From NCBI GenBank assembly GCA_003640385.1, contig RCAB01000146.1, positions 1 to 64,000 of the forward strand: a stretch of 64,000 nucleotides of DNA, read 5' to 3'. This DNA is from Setaria digitata. Lineage: Eukaryota > Nematoda > Chromadorea > Rhabditida > Setariidae. Under the pieces are notes generated by a model, which saw only the letters and a list, made by a program, of their open reading frames with translations, searched no databases and had not been told where the DNA came from. Position 1 is the first letter of the stretch, and each line of letters opens with the position of its first letter. Positions 11,101 to 26,067 of this stretch are shown piece by piece. A program made the position numbers and the translations under genes.

Positions 11101-13421
11101 GATTTTGACCGTGACGGTTTCTGGGATTGGCCATCTGATTGGCCTCGAATGGATGCTGTAATGCCCAGGGTAAATTTTTTCATTTTTATTTCAGATATTC
11201 AAAATTCGTTTATTTATTTATTTGTTTGTTCGTTTCCTGCTGTTTTAATTTTAATTGTAGATTGCAAAATTGAAATTGAATTGTAAATGAGTAGTTTCAA
11301 AAGAGGATGGGATGGTTATAATCATTTGCATTGAAATTGTGTTGAATCTTTAGTTGTATTGTATTGAATAACTGAAAAGATTTCCATTATTCTTTAGCAT
11401 ATTACAAGAATATCAAGAAATAAGGAATGTTTCAGTTTCAATCAGTTTTCATCGAAATAGTAGTTTCATGTATGCAATTGATATCAGCAGAATTTGAAGT
11501 CTTCGTGAAACACTTCAGCCTTAGCTTTAATATTTATTGTTGATGATTGGAGATAATGCGACTCTAGAGGTTTAAAATAATGGGGAGAATTTTAATTTTG
11601 AATTTGAAAACCTTCCGATCAAATTTCCAAATATTCAGTTCTCTTCCCATCTTGATCGTTTGGATCGTAACTGGCGCTCCGATCCATTTTGGCGTGATTT
11701 ATATCCACATTGGGCAGAACCGATTTTCAAAGAAGGTATTGATATTCGCACGAATATTATCAACAATATGTCACGTTTTGCTGTTGAAATTGACGCATAT
11801 CAATTTCGGCCGGAAGAAATACAGGTTTATTCTTTGCTTCTATACCACTTGTCCAAGAAATACCGCTATTTCCAAAATTAAAAAAAAAAGAAGTTTGTTT
11901 TTGGTTATTAATTTTCAAACCTCGTTTTATCTTCATGGCATCCCTAATTTCCACAGTGTTTTTTTAGATTAAAAATATATAGAAATCTGAAAATACTGTC
12001 CTAAGAACTAACTGCTTAATATCTTTGTGTTTTAGGTTAAAACAATAGATGACACGTTACTGATAGAAGGTCGACACGAAGATATTCGTGATCGTGATAA
12101 TTTCACAAAGATGTATTTCGTACGTAAGTACCAACTACCCACTGACGTGAATCCGATGGACATATCAAGCACTATTGACAGTAGTGTTAGTGTTGACATG
12201 GATTTCCTTCAGATTATTACTTGTCAAATTGTTTATGTTAATCAATCTATTACTTGATATTGGTTATTTATCACTTTCTTTCATAATGTTTTCTTAATTC
12301 TTTCAGCCATTGAAAAAGCCCAAAATTTTGTGATCAATGCCTAATCTTATGGATAATGAGGAAGAGAAAAGGGTATGAGGAGTGGAAAAAAGTGTTGAAT
12401 ATTTGATGCTTTATTAAGCTTAAAGTGATGAAATAAATGTGTCAATTAATGAATTCCAAGAATATGTTGTTGATTAATGAAACGGCATGTTTTATTAGGT
12501 TATTAACTGAATTGTCAATATCATAGGGTCGTCTATTAGTTGAAGCACGAAAGCAACCACGAGTTCAAGGACGTGAACGTATGACTCCTGTAGAAGGACC
12601 ATCACGTCGTGGTGAAGCGCACATTTCACGAAACGAAACCGTGCGAAGTCAAGAAGATTCTGGTTCGTTTTTTATTACTATTTGGACCTTTTTGTAGCGC
12701 ATATTCAAAACAGGAGAGAAGTGCAAAACTATTACGTATTTAATCTTTTTATTTTTCACCTTTCTCAAAACAGTCAATCGCTTCTGGAAAGAAAAAGGAG
12801 CTATTACCAGTAACTATCATGTTTTTTCAGGTTCATATGGATCACGTGTGCAGCAACAATCAACACCTGGGCATCGTTCACATAGCTCCTATTCCTACCA
12901 ACACAGTCGAACAACAACCGGCGACTCGCCCAGCGGTACTTACCGTGAACATTCTATTCCAGTTATTGAAACCGGAATGAGCTCAAGAACTGGCGAAAGA
13001 AAGGCTTCCGGTTGGTATATTTCTACAAAATACGATTTTGATATTATACTTCGGAGTTCATCTGGAAAAACAGTAGATTTCGTGGAATGACCGCTTTCAG
13101 TTCTTGTATCTAATCACTTCATGTGTTATTCTTAAAATAAAAATCCGTTTTAAAGAAAATATTAGGCAAATGCTTAGAGGAGCTTTCATTCTCCATCATA
13201 AATGGTAAATTTTAGAAGAGTTTCATTCTCGTGAAAGATGCGAACGTGAGCAGTACCATGCGGAATCTAAAAATGAATATCGCAGTCAATCATCCAGACA
13301 GGATAGCGGTTTTCAGGAAAGTACTTCTTCATCCATCAAACAAAATGACGGTCCACGGATTGGTGACACAAATTCCAGTAATGTTCGGAATGTTCCAATT
13401 CTTCGGAAAACATTCAAATAA
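8199..13421 (+). CDS. Small heat shock protein, alpha-crystallin (Hsp20) family, long C-terminal tail
   Basis: A chaperone of the Hsp20 family that binds unfolding proteins in the cytoplasm. Exons: 8199-8339, 11092-11169, 11639-11824, 12036-12185, 12527-12662, 12831-13010, 13216-13421; all phases close, giving 358 residues. Exons 1 and 2 encode Trp/Asp-rich segments (WDDWPLDWPR and WDWPSDWPR). The alpha-crystallin domain spans about residues 115-195 (SRFAVEIDAYQFRPEEI, LLIEGRHEDI, then GRLLVEARK). The last 160 or so residues are Ser/Arg/Gln/Glu-rich and look disordered, much longer than the usual sHSP tail. It most resembles C. elegans HSP-25-type proteins as I recall them; the family is sure, the orthologue is not. 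The stop codon lies inside an AATAAA. Confidence 0.87.
10087..10146. repeat. GAT/ATG-rich simple repeat in sHSP intron 1
   Basis: An imperfect GATGAT tract containing two copies of GATTACGATGACAATGAT. It produces a spurious Met/Thr-rich open frame. It lies inside the 2.75-kb first intron of the heat shock gene. Confidence 0.8.
10421..10445. repeat. (TGAT)n tetranucleotide repeat
   Basis: Six uninterrupted TGAT units in the first intron of the heat shock gene. Confidence 0.9.
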
Positions 13422-14728
13422 AAGGAAGCTTCTGGACATTTGACATAATATAAGTCGAACATGGGTTTGGTTTCCCTCTGAGAGAAAGCGTGATTTGGCG
13501 AGTAAATATAATAAGACAAATTTACAATTATTACAGCAACGTTTCTCTTTTGATTTGATATTTAGAATAGAAATGGCATCGATATAGTCTCTAATAATAA
13601 TTTCGCGGACGCTTCTTTCAGAATCAATCAAATTATTTACATCACCGTATATTTCGTAACAGAAAAAAAAAANCCGATATAGTCTCTAATAATAATTTCG
13701 CGGACGCTTCTTTCAGAATCAAATTATTTACATCACCGTATATTTCGTAACAGAAAAAAAAAGGAAAAAACAGAATTTAAACGATGACTCTGCATTTGTT
13801 CAATTTATCACATCTCCTTGCCTTTTTTCACTTCTTTCTCCGATGATAATCAATCAGTAATGAATGCTTCATTTACTCGTACTGATAATCATATTCAAAT
13901 ACCGATAATGGCTTCTCGTAATGTAATAAATTTTTATTTATATGATGTACTTCTCAGAGAAGCCCAGCAAAACTTTTGAAACATTTTCCTTTAGTTAGTA
14001 TCAGTAAATACGTACAATGCATTACTGGTTTTCGATTCTCCAAGTCAATTGGAGGTACACTTATAGAAATCCAGAAAAATACTGCTAAGTTTATAATCGA
14101 TATGGAAATTTAATGTTGATGATTCAAGTTATGAAACAAATTACGCTATTAATGTCTTCCTAAAAAAGCAAGTTATCATTAGTCGAATTTTTTATTTGTA
14201 AAACCTTAATTAAATGTAAGAAGATTTCATGATGCGCCGGTAAAACATGATAAATCCCGACCAACTGTGAAATATGCCTCTTGGTGCATAATTTTAATTC
14301 ACTATGATTAATATAGTGCCTGTATAAATTAACTTTTTATAAATGTTAGGAAAGATTTCAGTCAAGGATCATATCACCAGCAGTATGAAAAGATCACATT
14401 ATTTCCCGAAACACGAATTGTTACGCAATGTAACGACTTCACATACTTTTTTCTGCTCAAACTATCTATTCAATCAATTTAGTTCGAGCAAGCATTTGTT
14501 CCATTAAAAGCGTACCAAGAAATTTTCTTGTTAATGAACATACACATACATAAGTAAGAAAAAATCAGAACTGATCTTTGTATAATGAGGTATTCACATC
14601 AAGAAATATTAGACTGTGTACCACTGTGAACAGCAGATCCGTTTACATTCTCACCCACCATAAAGAAAAAACAGTTTCTCTCACAAACACAAGGACAGAA
14701 GTACTGGTCGTAACAGTCAGCAGATCTT
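13422..14728. other. Tail-to-tail intergenic region, sHSP / GPALPP gene
   Basis: No convincing gene. It contains the 3' ends of two convergent genes and the contig seam at 13673. Confidence 0.6.
13580..13762. other. Assembly seam: near-duplicate flanking a single N at 13673
   Basis: About 93 bases (13580-13672) recur after the N (13674 to about 13762). The second copy lacks one AATC unit. This looks like two unmerged contig ends or alleles rather than a real tandem repeat. Confidence 0.85.
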
Positions 14729-17700
14729 TTAAAGAAATTTTTGGGAAGTAGATGAGGCAAAACGAGAATTTAGTTGTCCACACCGTTCTTTGATAGCATC
14801 CGCACTTAAATTTCTCGTCCGTTCTAAAGCATGATTCTGAAAAAAGATTCTATAAATTTCTAAAAACCAGTTTAAAAAGTTTCTAAAAAAAAATTACGAG
14901 AGAAAACACTTCGTTAAGTAGAGTTGGAGCGATAATTTCGTAAAAAAAAAAAAAAAAAAACACCTACGTCCATATCTTTATTTCGATCAAATGGACGCCT
15001 TGTTGCTACATTCGATCCCTGAAAAAGCAGGCACCTTAAAATTATAATACTTCATTTATATATATCGAAAGAACCGAGAATTCTCCATCCCAACAAGCTT
15101 GAATATTTTTTACGGCAATATTTTTAAAAGTGCAAGATTAGCAATAAAAACAGCTCTATTAGATATGTTAAGAAGTAATCTGGAATGCTTTTGTATTAAT
15201 TATAAAAAAAAACCCTACATTTTCGTCTGCCTCATGCTTTCGCTTTCTTTGATGAACATCCAACATCGACTCACCACGACCTTTCTGAAAAATAAAATAA
15301 AGCAGTTGCTGGAGAGGTCGCAACCAAGTGCAGTAGTAATTTTAACAAAAAAGGGTGAGAGTTAGAATTTAAAGGCGTTTTTACTCAAACTCATACTATT
15401 TGACAGCTGATAGGCTCGAAACATCAACGAAGGGGGAAATGTACCTTATTAAGGATGGAACCGGTAGACCTAATGAAAATCCAAGAAGATAATGAACAAA
15501 AGAGATTACAGACATACCTCCAAAACTGCTATGCGTTGCCTCTGAATGATATTATAATCCCAATTCGACTGCGCTTTAAAAGAGAGCCCACTTGGCCCAG
15601 GACCAGAGAGATCATCTCGTCTCTTCAAAATTTTTCAAAATTTAAATGAATTGCTGAATTCTTTATTGAAACAGATCATTTGACAACGAATAAACACTCA
15701 TTCACCAGTATGTGAAGAAAAAACTTCAATGATTTGAAAATCCCTATAAATAATATGCAGTAACACAGAAAAAATGCAAATAAATGTGACCATAGTGTCC
15801 CCACAAATTTATTGAGAATCTAGCATAAAATCAAACGTTTTAATCGTTTCTCGTACAAAAAAAAAACCCATCCATATAAATTTGAAAGCAGTAAAAAAGA
15901 AGCTATTTTACAAGAAAATAACCATTATCAATCGCTTTTCCCTTTCTGCTGGAGCTTCCGTCCATTTACTTCTTGTTTCCTCGAATGCAGTTGAGTCTTT
16001 TCCTACCGAAAATGCCTTGGCTGACAAACCATAAACACCTAGACGCTTTGGTGGTTGCATCATCCATTCTGGTCGTTTGAGCATAGATCCCTTAAGAAAA
16101 AGTGTAAAACATTTCCAATTAGTTTAAAAAACATTATCAAAAAAAAACAGAAGTATAATTATGTGATTTTTAATATCTAGCTAATAAAACTATTACCTTG
16201 CTCGTCTGCAATAACTCCAGACGTATTAATCTCTCCCCATACTCATCGTCTCCATTTCCTTTTTGCTCCCAAGGAGGAAGTGGGCCTAAAACTCCTCTAT
16301 TAGAAGTGGAACACTAGATTAAATATACTTTCAATTTAAAAGCAATTCTTTAACTCTTGCTAAGAAAAAACCGAACAAAAAATTAAAATCACTGAGACTG
16401 TTAACATATATCAATAAATTGGTCAGAAAAAATTCAAAAGTGAATGGGAAGATTCATACCGAAAATGTTGATGTTATCACCATCGTGATTGCAGGCCTCA
16501 TCATCAATGGGAACTTCAACGTCGAAATCCTTTCTTGATGTAGATGGTTTATTTTGCAAATCATGAGGTACTGTTGGGCCATAGACATTTTTGTACTCAT
16601 CTTCATCATCATTCTAAAATTAAATAGAATCTAACACAGTGCACGGGAAAATGAAATTATCCATGAGCTTCCGAAAAGAGAAAAACAAATGAACAAGAGA
16701 TAAAAAACAGACTCCTAAATTGGCAACGGTCGGCAACAAATCTGGCATTGATGGACCAATCATTCTTTTCGACGAGCAGTTTACACTTGAAGAATGTGTT
16801 TCTCCAGGTTCCGGAGGAGGTAGTAAAACGGTTTCTATAAAAATAAGCTAAATATTGAGTAAAACATGAACATTTATAAAACATTTAGTAAACATATTAT
16901 TTCCCACGCGCAAAATTTAATATTCGTTGTAAAATGAAGGCTACCTCGTAAACGTTTTGTTTCTTCTTCGGGTAGAGATGGTGCAAATATTTCTGATGAA
17001 TTTGAAACGGTGAGACCGAAAGATAAAGGATGAGAGGACGAGGATGGAATACCGTCTGACATCGAGAATTGGACTGTAAAACTCACAGCTCGTATTATCT
17101 GATGAAAAATTTTGCAGAATTCGGCATATATTAAGATATGAAGCATTATTAACTAAAATAATCTTTTGATAAAAAACCCTAGTCCATAAATAAGGCTAAC
17201 AGTTGACAAAATAAGTGCAAAGCACTTTTTGTTTTCGATTTACTTACGAAATGAGCACATATTTGGCATTGCGGACTGTGAATCGCCTTCATCTGGATCT
17301 TCCGGGTCACCAGGATCTTCTGGATCGTCTTCTTCGCTGCTGTTCGTAAAGCCAGGGGGCAAAGAAGGTCCTAAAAAAGAAAATTTCTCGTAGTCCCTCT
17401 TGCAAATTTATTTTGTTTTATATTGTGTGACTGGAGGATTAGGGAAAAAAAAATACGAACCATATAGTTGCTGTTCAAAGGGTGATGCGGTACCAGCTTC
17501 ACTTACACTATTTGGCAACTGATCGAGATAAGAAAGTGAATTGTTGCTCTGCGTAAAACATACTTCCTCCATATTTGCTCGAGCTTGTCTTGTCATTAAA
17601 CAAAACCCTAGCAAAAATTTACTAGTTTTATAAGTTTTATAAGACCGATGGCCGAAATCAGCGGCATATAGAATATCTTTGCTTATAAGTTCATATTGAA

Positions 17701-17879
17701 GGTGTACATACGAAAAGTTAACCTGGTGGCGCAACAAGATCAAGGTTTCTTGAACGATAATCTTGCTCATCAGTTTCATGATCCGAGCCACTGTTATAAT
17801 CTAGTTCTTCTGAACGATCAAATTCATCCCATGATGGTCCTTGCATCGCACAGTCTGAGGGCAAGCGAGGCGATGACAT
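14729..17879 (-). CDS. GPALPP1: GPALPP-motif protein (GPALPP1/KIAA1704 family)
   Basis: Twelve exons on the minus strand, 5' to 3': 17723-17879, 17461-17607, 17248-17370, 16945-17073, 16713-16834, 16460-16613, 16197-16285, 15923-16090, 15518-15622, 15219-15284, 14968-15018, 14729-14836. Phases close and give 472 residues. The N-terminal half is acidic and Ser-rich with repeated GPxLP-type motifs: GPSW (14), APPGF (about 50), GPSLPPGF (102), APSLP, GPSMP, GPTVP and GPLPPW (278). The C-terminal part matches the conserved domain of the family: RPEWMM, KWTEAPAERE, GESMLDVHQ, RRPFDRNKDMD and a terminal LNSRF. The molecular role of the family is poorly known. An acceptor CAAG sits 2 bases before the ATG, suggesting trans-splicing. 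The donor after exon 5 (GTCTGT) is weak. Confidence 0.88.
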
Positions 17880-20469
17880 TTCTTGAAACAAAACAGAATT
17901 CTATTATTTGCGCTAAGCGATTAGCAAAGATAAAAGCCGACCAAACACTAAAAATTTCGTATATTTTGACTGAATAAAAAATTGGACTTCTCTACTTTAA
18001 GGTATATTTTGACTTAATAACTCAGGGTATTCTAAAAAATGCATAGGAGAAAAGCAGAAAAGGCTGCCATCGTAAATATATATTAAGGAGTTAAAAAAAA
18101 AAAAAAAAAAACATATGAATAAATCATCAACATCATATGATAAGCAAAAACGAAGCAATAAGAAAACGCAACAAAGAAATGAGAAATGATTTCAAACTGG
18201 TAAGAAATGCAAAAATGACGGGTACAACAACAATGTTCTATCAGAATTAAAATATCCTTTGAATGAATGTGATGAAAGCTGCTGAAAGATCGCCAACGAA
18301 ACCAATGAATAATGACAGGCGGAAAATGCAAGCGTAACTTTAACTACATTTATAAAGAGACCCCCAATAAACATGACATGAGATTCTAACAATAAGGAAA
18401 TTAAAAGATGTGCAAGACTACAACAGCAGTCTGTTGTAACAACGAGAGTGAAAACAATGCCGTTTAATTTAAAATCACTCTCCGTATATATTAAGGATGA
18501 AATAACTTTTGTTGAACCTCCTCCTAACTCTTACTAGGATTGTCGTAAAAAGCTTTATTACACATCATTTCATGACTTACAACAGCCGTTTTCCATGGAC
18601 TAATTTTCCAGCCAAATTGAAAACAACTGTTTTCAAAAGTGACTAAAGAGAGAAAAAATTCGAATAAATTTAAATGTGAATAAATTTGAGGGTTCATAAA
18701 TTACACTGAAGAAGCAACCCTGTACTGCAGAGAATTCAATGTAAACCGGCAGAAATAAGCGTGATTAGGAAAGAAAATATTGAAGGAATTCCAGAGAAAA
18801 TAAGCATTGATCGAAACACTGATGTACAATAAATAAATCTGCAAAAATACCCTACATCATTCAAAAGTGTCAAAGGAAGAGATGGACCCTTCAACTTCGT
18901 TGATCATTTAATCCTTATAGCCATTAATTCATCAAACTCGAAGGTATTTTCAGTTCTTTTCACTAAAAACACTAACTATATTCTTCGGTAGTTTTCACTG
19001 CTTACATCCAATGCGAAAGCACCGGTTCTCCTCCATATTAATTTTCAAACAGTAAAGCCTTATATTACTTCCAATCACAATGTGCATGACTGGGAGTGGA
19101 GTGTGCGTAGGAAGTAATCAGTATTCTGTAAATGTTAAAATCAGAAAAGTGTCCATTTCAGTGGAAAATGAAGGAAACTTAAAGAATAAATGTAACAAAA
19201 AAAAGAACGTTGGAAATAACTATGAAGACCACTCCAGTACCCTGGAAGGTACAGTCTCCGTAAAACTCACCTGAAACGTCGGGGCCCGTTATATAGAAGT
19301 GAATGAACTCAGTGCAACAAGATATGTCCCATGAGGAAATCGTTTACAACGACGAGCATTGTGCTTTTACAGCGGTGGTTTTACAAATTCGGGGAGGGGT
19401 TTTTCTCTTTCGTACTCTCATATTTTTTTAAAAAAAAACACTTTTCTTTCGTTTCCAATTTATAATCATGTTGTTACCTCTTATCTTATTATTGAAATAT
19501 ATGAATGGTTGAATAAATGATAGGTGATAGAAATGCTAGATTGAAATTGCTTCATTTGTACAGTTAAACACTGGATTTTGCCGAATCCTCGTTGTGTTAA
19601 TTTATCACATTGTCAGTTTTGACTATTAAATTTAATTCAAATTTTGCTTATTTCGCGTCTGCTATTGTATGAATCTGATACAGTAATATATGTTTATAAA
19701 CGTATCTTACAGGTAAATATATTTCTGTTTTTTTTCCCTTCAACGATTTTTTTGACGGTATGCTGTGAAACTAGTCTTCCTTTCACCTTATGCCAACATA
19801 AATTGGCTTATGTTTACAACTTTCGTTTTATGAAATAACAAAATTTAGTGGGAGAGGAGCAGAAAGACAGAAATATCACAAGTACTGAATAGATACTAGA
19901 CGATTTAATTTAAAATTGGTAAGTCATTACTTTATCTCTCTCGTACCTGTATAGAGACAGTCTGAATAACAAATAGTCGATCTCATCGTTTTGTCTATAT
20001 TCCATTAGTTTAAGTACTTACTAAAAATAAGTATGAATTCTAATGCTGTTTCTGATGGTGATGTTATGCTGTATCATAGTTTGATTCATGTAGATATCAC
20101 ACACCTATGTTCAACCCCTTCTTTTCATTTCTCTAACTTAATAATTAGATAGATTCATTTTCATTTTTGAATTATTTTTTACTTGCTATGAAAATTTTTG
20201 CATGGNTTTTCCTTATTTTTGAATTATTTTTTACTTGCTATGAAAATTTTTGCATGGCTTATATTTTTGTCTTTCTTGGTATTAAATTTTATTTGCCACT
20301 TATTTTGGAATCGCTTCTCATTCGAGAGGAGTTATCGGCATACAAAGCTGTGAAAGGCAGTTTTGAATATGGCAAAAAGTTGCCTATACAATGGTGAAGA
20401 CAAGTTTATCAATAATCGTAGAAAAAATTCTTTACAGTTTGATAAATTGATGAAGTATAAACAGCAGTA
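17880..20469. other. Divergent intergenic region, GPALPP gene / Hippo kinase
   Basis: About 2.6 kb between divergently transcribed genes, so it should hold both promoters. Only short open frames with no recognisable product are present. The contig seam at 20206 lies near its right end. Confidence 0.55.
20164..20257. other. Assembly seam: near-duplicate flanking a single N at 20206
   Basis: About 42 bases before the N (ATTTTTGAATTATTTTTTAC and following) recur just after it. As at 215 and 13673, this indicates unmerged contig overlap. Confidence 0.85.

Positions 20470-20472
<3 letters not shown>
20428..20472 (+). promoter_or_regulatory. 5' UTR acceptor and 6-codon uORF abutting the Hippo kinase start
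   Basis: An acceptor TTCTTTACAG ends at 20437. Downstream, ATG at 20450 opens a uORF (MKYKQQ, stop TAA 20468-20470) whose stop overlaps the main ATG by one base (TAATG). Any transcript spliced at 20437 carries it. The arrangement would suit termination-reinitiation control. Confidence 0.6.
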
Positions 20473-24225
<3,753 letters not shown>

Positions 24226-26067
24226 ATGAATTTTCCCCTTATATTCGTTGTGGTTGTACCAGCATATTTATTAAATTCAATTTCTTTTCTCGCTTTACTT
24301 TCTGGCCTTAATATGACCTCCCAGGTTTGTTTCTAAGTTCTCTGCTTTGTTTTAATAGATAATTTCATGCGTAAAATATTGTAGTACGGGGCGTATTTTC
24401 CTGATTATTAATTATTAATTTATTAATTCAAAGCTGAAGTTATAATTCCATCAGCTTTTCAGAGCTGACAAACATTTATTCATTCGTTTATTCGTTTCAA
24501 CGAAGAAAAGTGATTTAGGAAGTGCGGAACTTATGTTTGATGAGCAGTTAGTGTAGCTTTTGAGATTCTCTCCGTTTCGTTTGTAGTATATTTCTTTTCT
24601 GCAACAATCCAGCTTTGAAGCAGGATGTGTTATTATGTCCTTTTTCTCTTTTGTTTTTTTATACGACTATGAGAGTGTCCCTTTTAGTGTTTTAGTTTTC
24701 TTTCTTTCCTGATTTTTCTGATTTGAGATTAAGGTAATTTTGATTTTACAATACGCGGAGGGTTACCAGATAGGAAGAAATGTAAGTAGAGATATAATGC
24801 CAGTTTTCCCGCTCCATATTTATTCTTTTGAAGGAAACATTTTGCACTTCCTCTGTGTTTATCACCACTAGTTCCACATTGGTATTAAAATAATGACTGA
24901 AAATTTGTTGCATTATGAAATTGTGATTTCCGTACGTTAAACGTTGATATTAACAATTTATGTAGAAAAGCTTAAAAAAAGTTACGTGTTTATCTTTTAT
25001 GTGGAGCTCTTGCTAAATTGTTAGTAATAGCCTATTTATTGCGTAATCCATTATTTCTGAGATGTATAAATATTGTAAGCATATTTGGATGAAGGATGCA
25101 AAATCTTTTTTTATTTTGTGGATGTCTGCAGCACTAGGAATAAATTATATTTTATTCTGTCTCTTTCTGTCATCATTTAATAAATTTTGTGTTTTTCTTG
25201 TTCATTTTTGGAACTAACTTTAATATATGCCTACATTGTCTGCAGTCTTTTTCTCTGCATTTCACAATTTCCCGAAGAATATGTTTTCTCTGTTTAATTT
25301 CTTTTTATCTTTCACTCATTATTCTTACACATGAATGATCCATTTTTCTTTGCTTTCTTGAATTTTTGTTCTTTCATTATGATCCTAACTTTGGTCACCA
25401 TTAGAAGAAGAGAAAGAAATGGATATTTCGAAAGAGTTTAATAGCAGGTAAGAATAATATACATAAGAAGGATGAGTTTACTACTTATTAGCTTCATTAA
25501 CAGTGTGTCGACATCCAAATTCGACTTATGATTTGCATTTATTTGTAAATCAAATGCAACTTTAAGTTCTTTTTTCTTATTTTGGTTGTAGTTTATTGTG
25601 GAGGTTTTTTTTTTTTACTTTAAAAATATTTTTATATGAAAATTGAGGATTTTTAGCACAAAATATATCCATAACGTCTCGATTAATTCTTTAAAATAAC
25701 TTTTAGTTCGTACATTTTTCCATTCTTGAAATTTTGAGTGATAACTGGTGATTGTGTATAATTGCTTTGCTGTACAACATATTTATTATATTCCCTTTTC
25801 ATAATCTTTTCGTTGTAAATATCACATTCGGTGATTATAAAATCAGCTTTTTACCACAGATTTGTTGCTAAAACACAGCTTAACATCAGAATATTGAAAT
25901 GCTGCGTAGCAGCTTCTAAATAGGGCGAATTGCATCATTCCTAGGTGTCGAGAGTGTAGGTAATAATCATATGGCTACAAAAGCTGTTGCAGATATTGTG
26001 ATTTTATGAAAATATAAATTATTTGAGCAAGTCTGTGTCAGTGGACCTTGTTGTTATCACAAGACAT
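24226..26067. other. Tail-to-tail intergenic region, Hippo kinase / collagen
   Basis: About 1.8 kb without a supported gene. One exon-like segment (25405-25448, preceded by ATTAG and followed by GTAAGA) is seen on the plus strand; it could be an alternative 3' exon of the kinase or chance. Confidence 0.5.
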
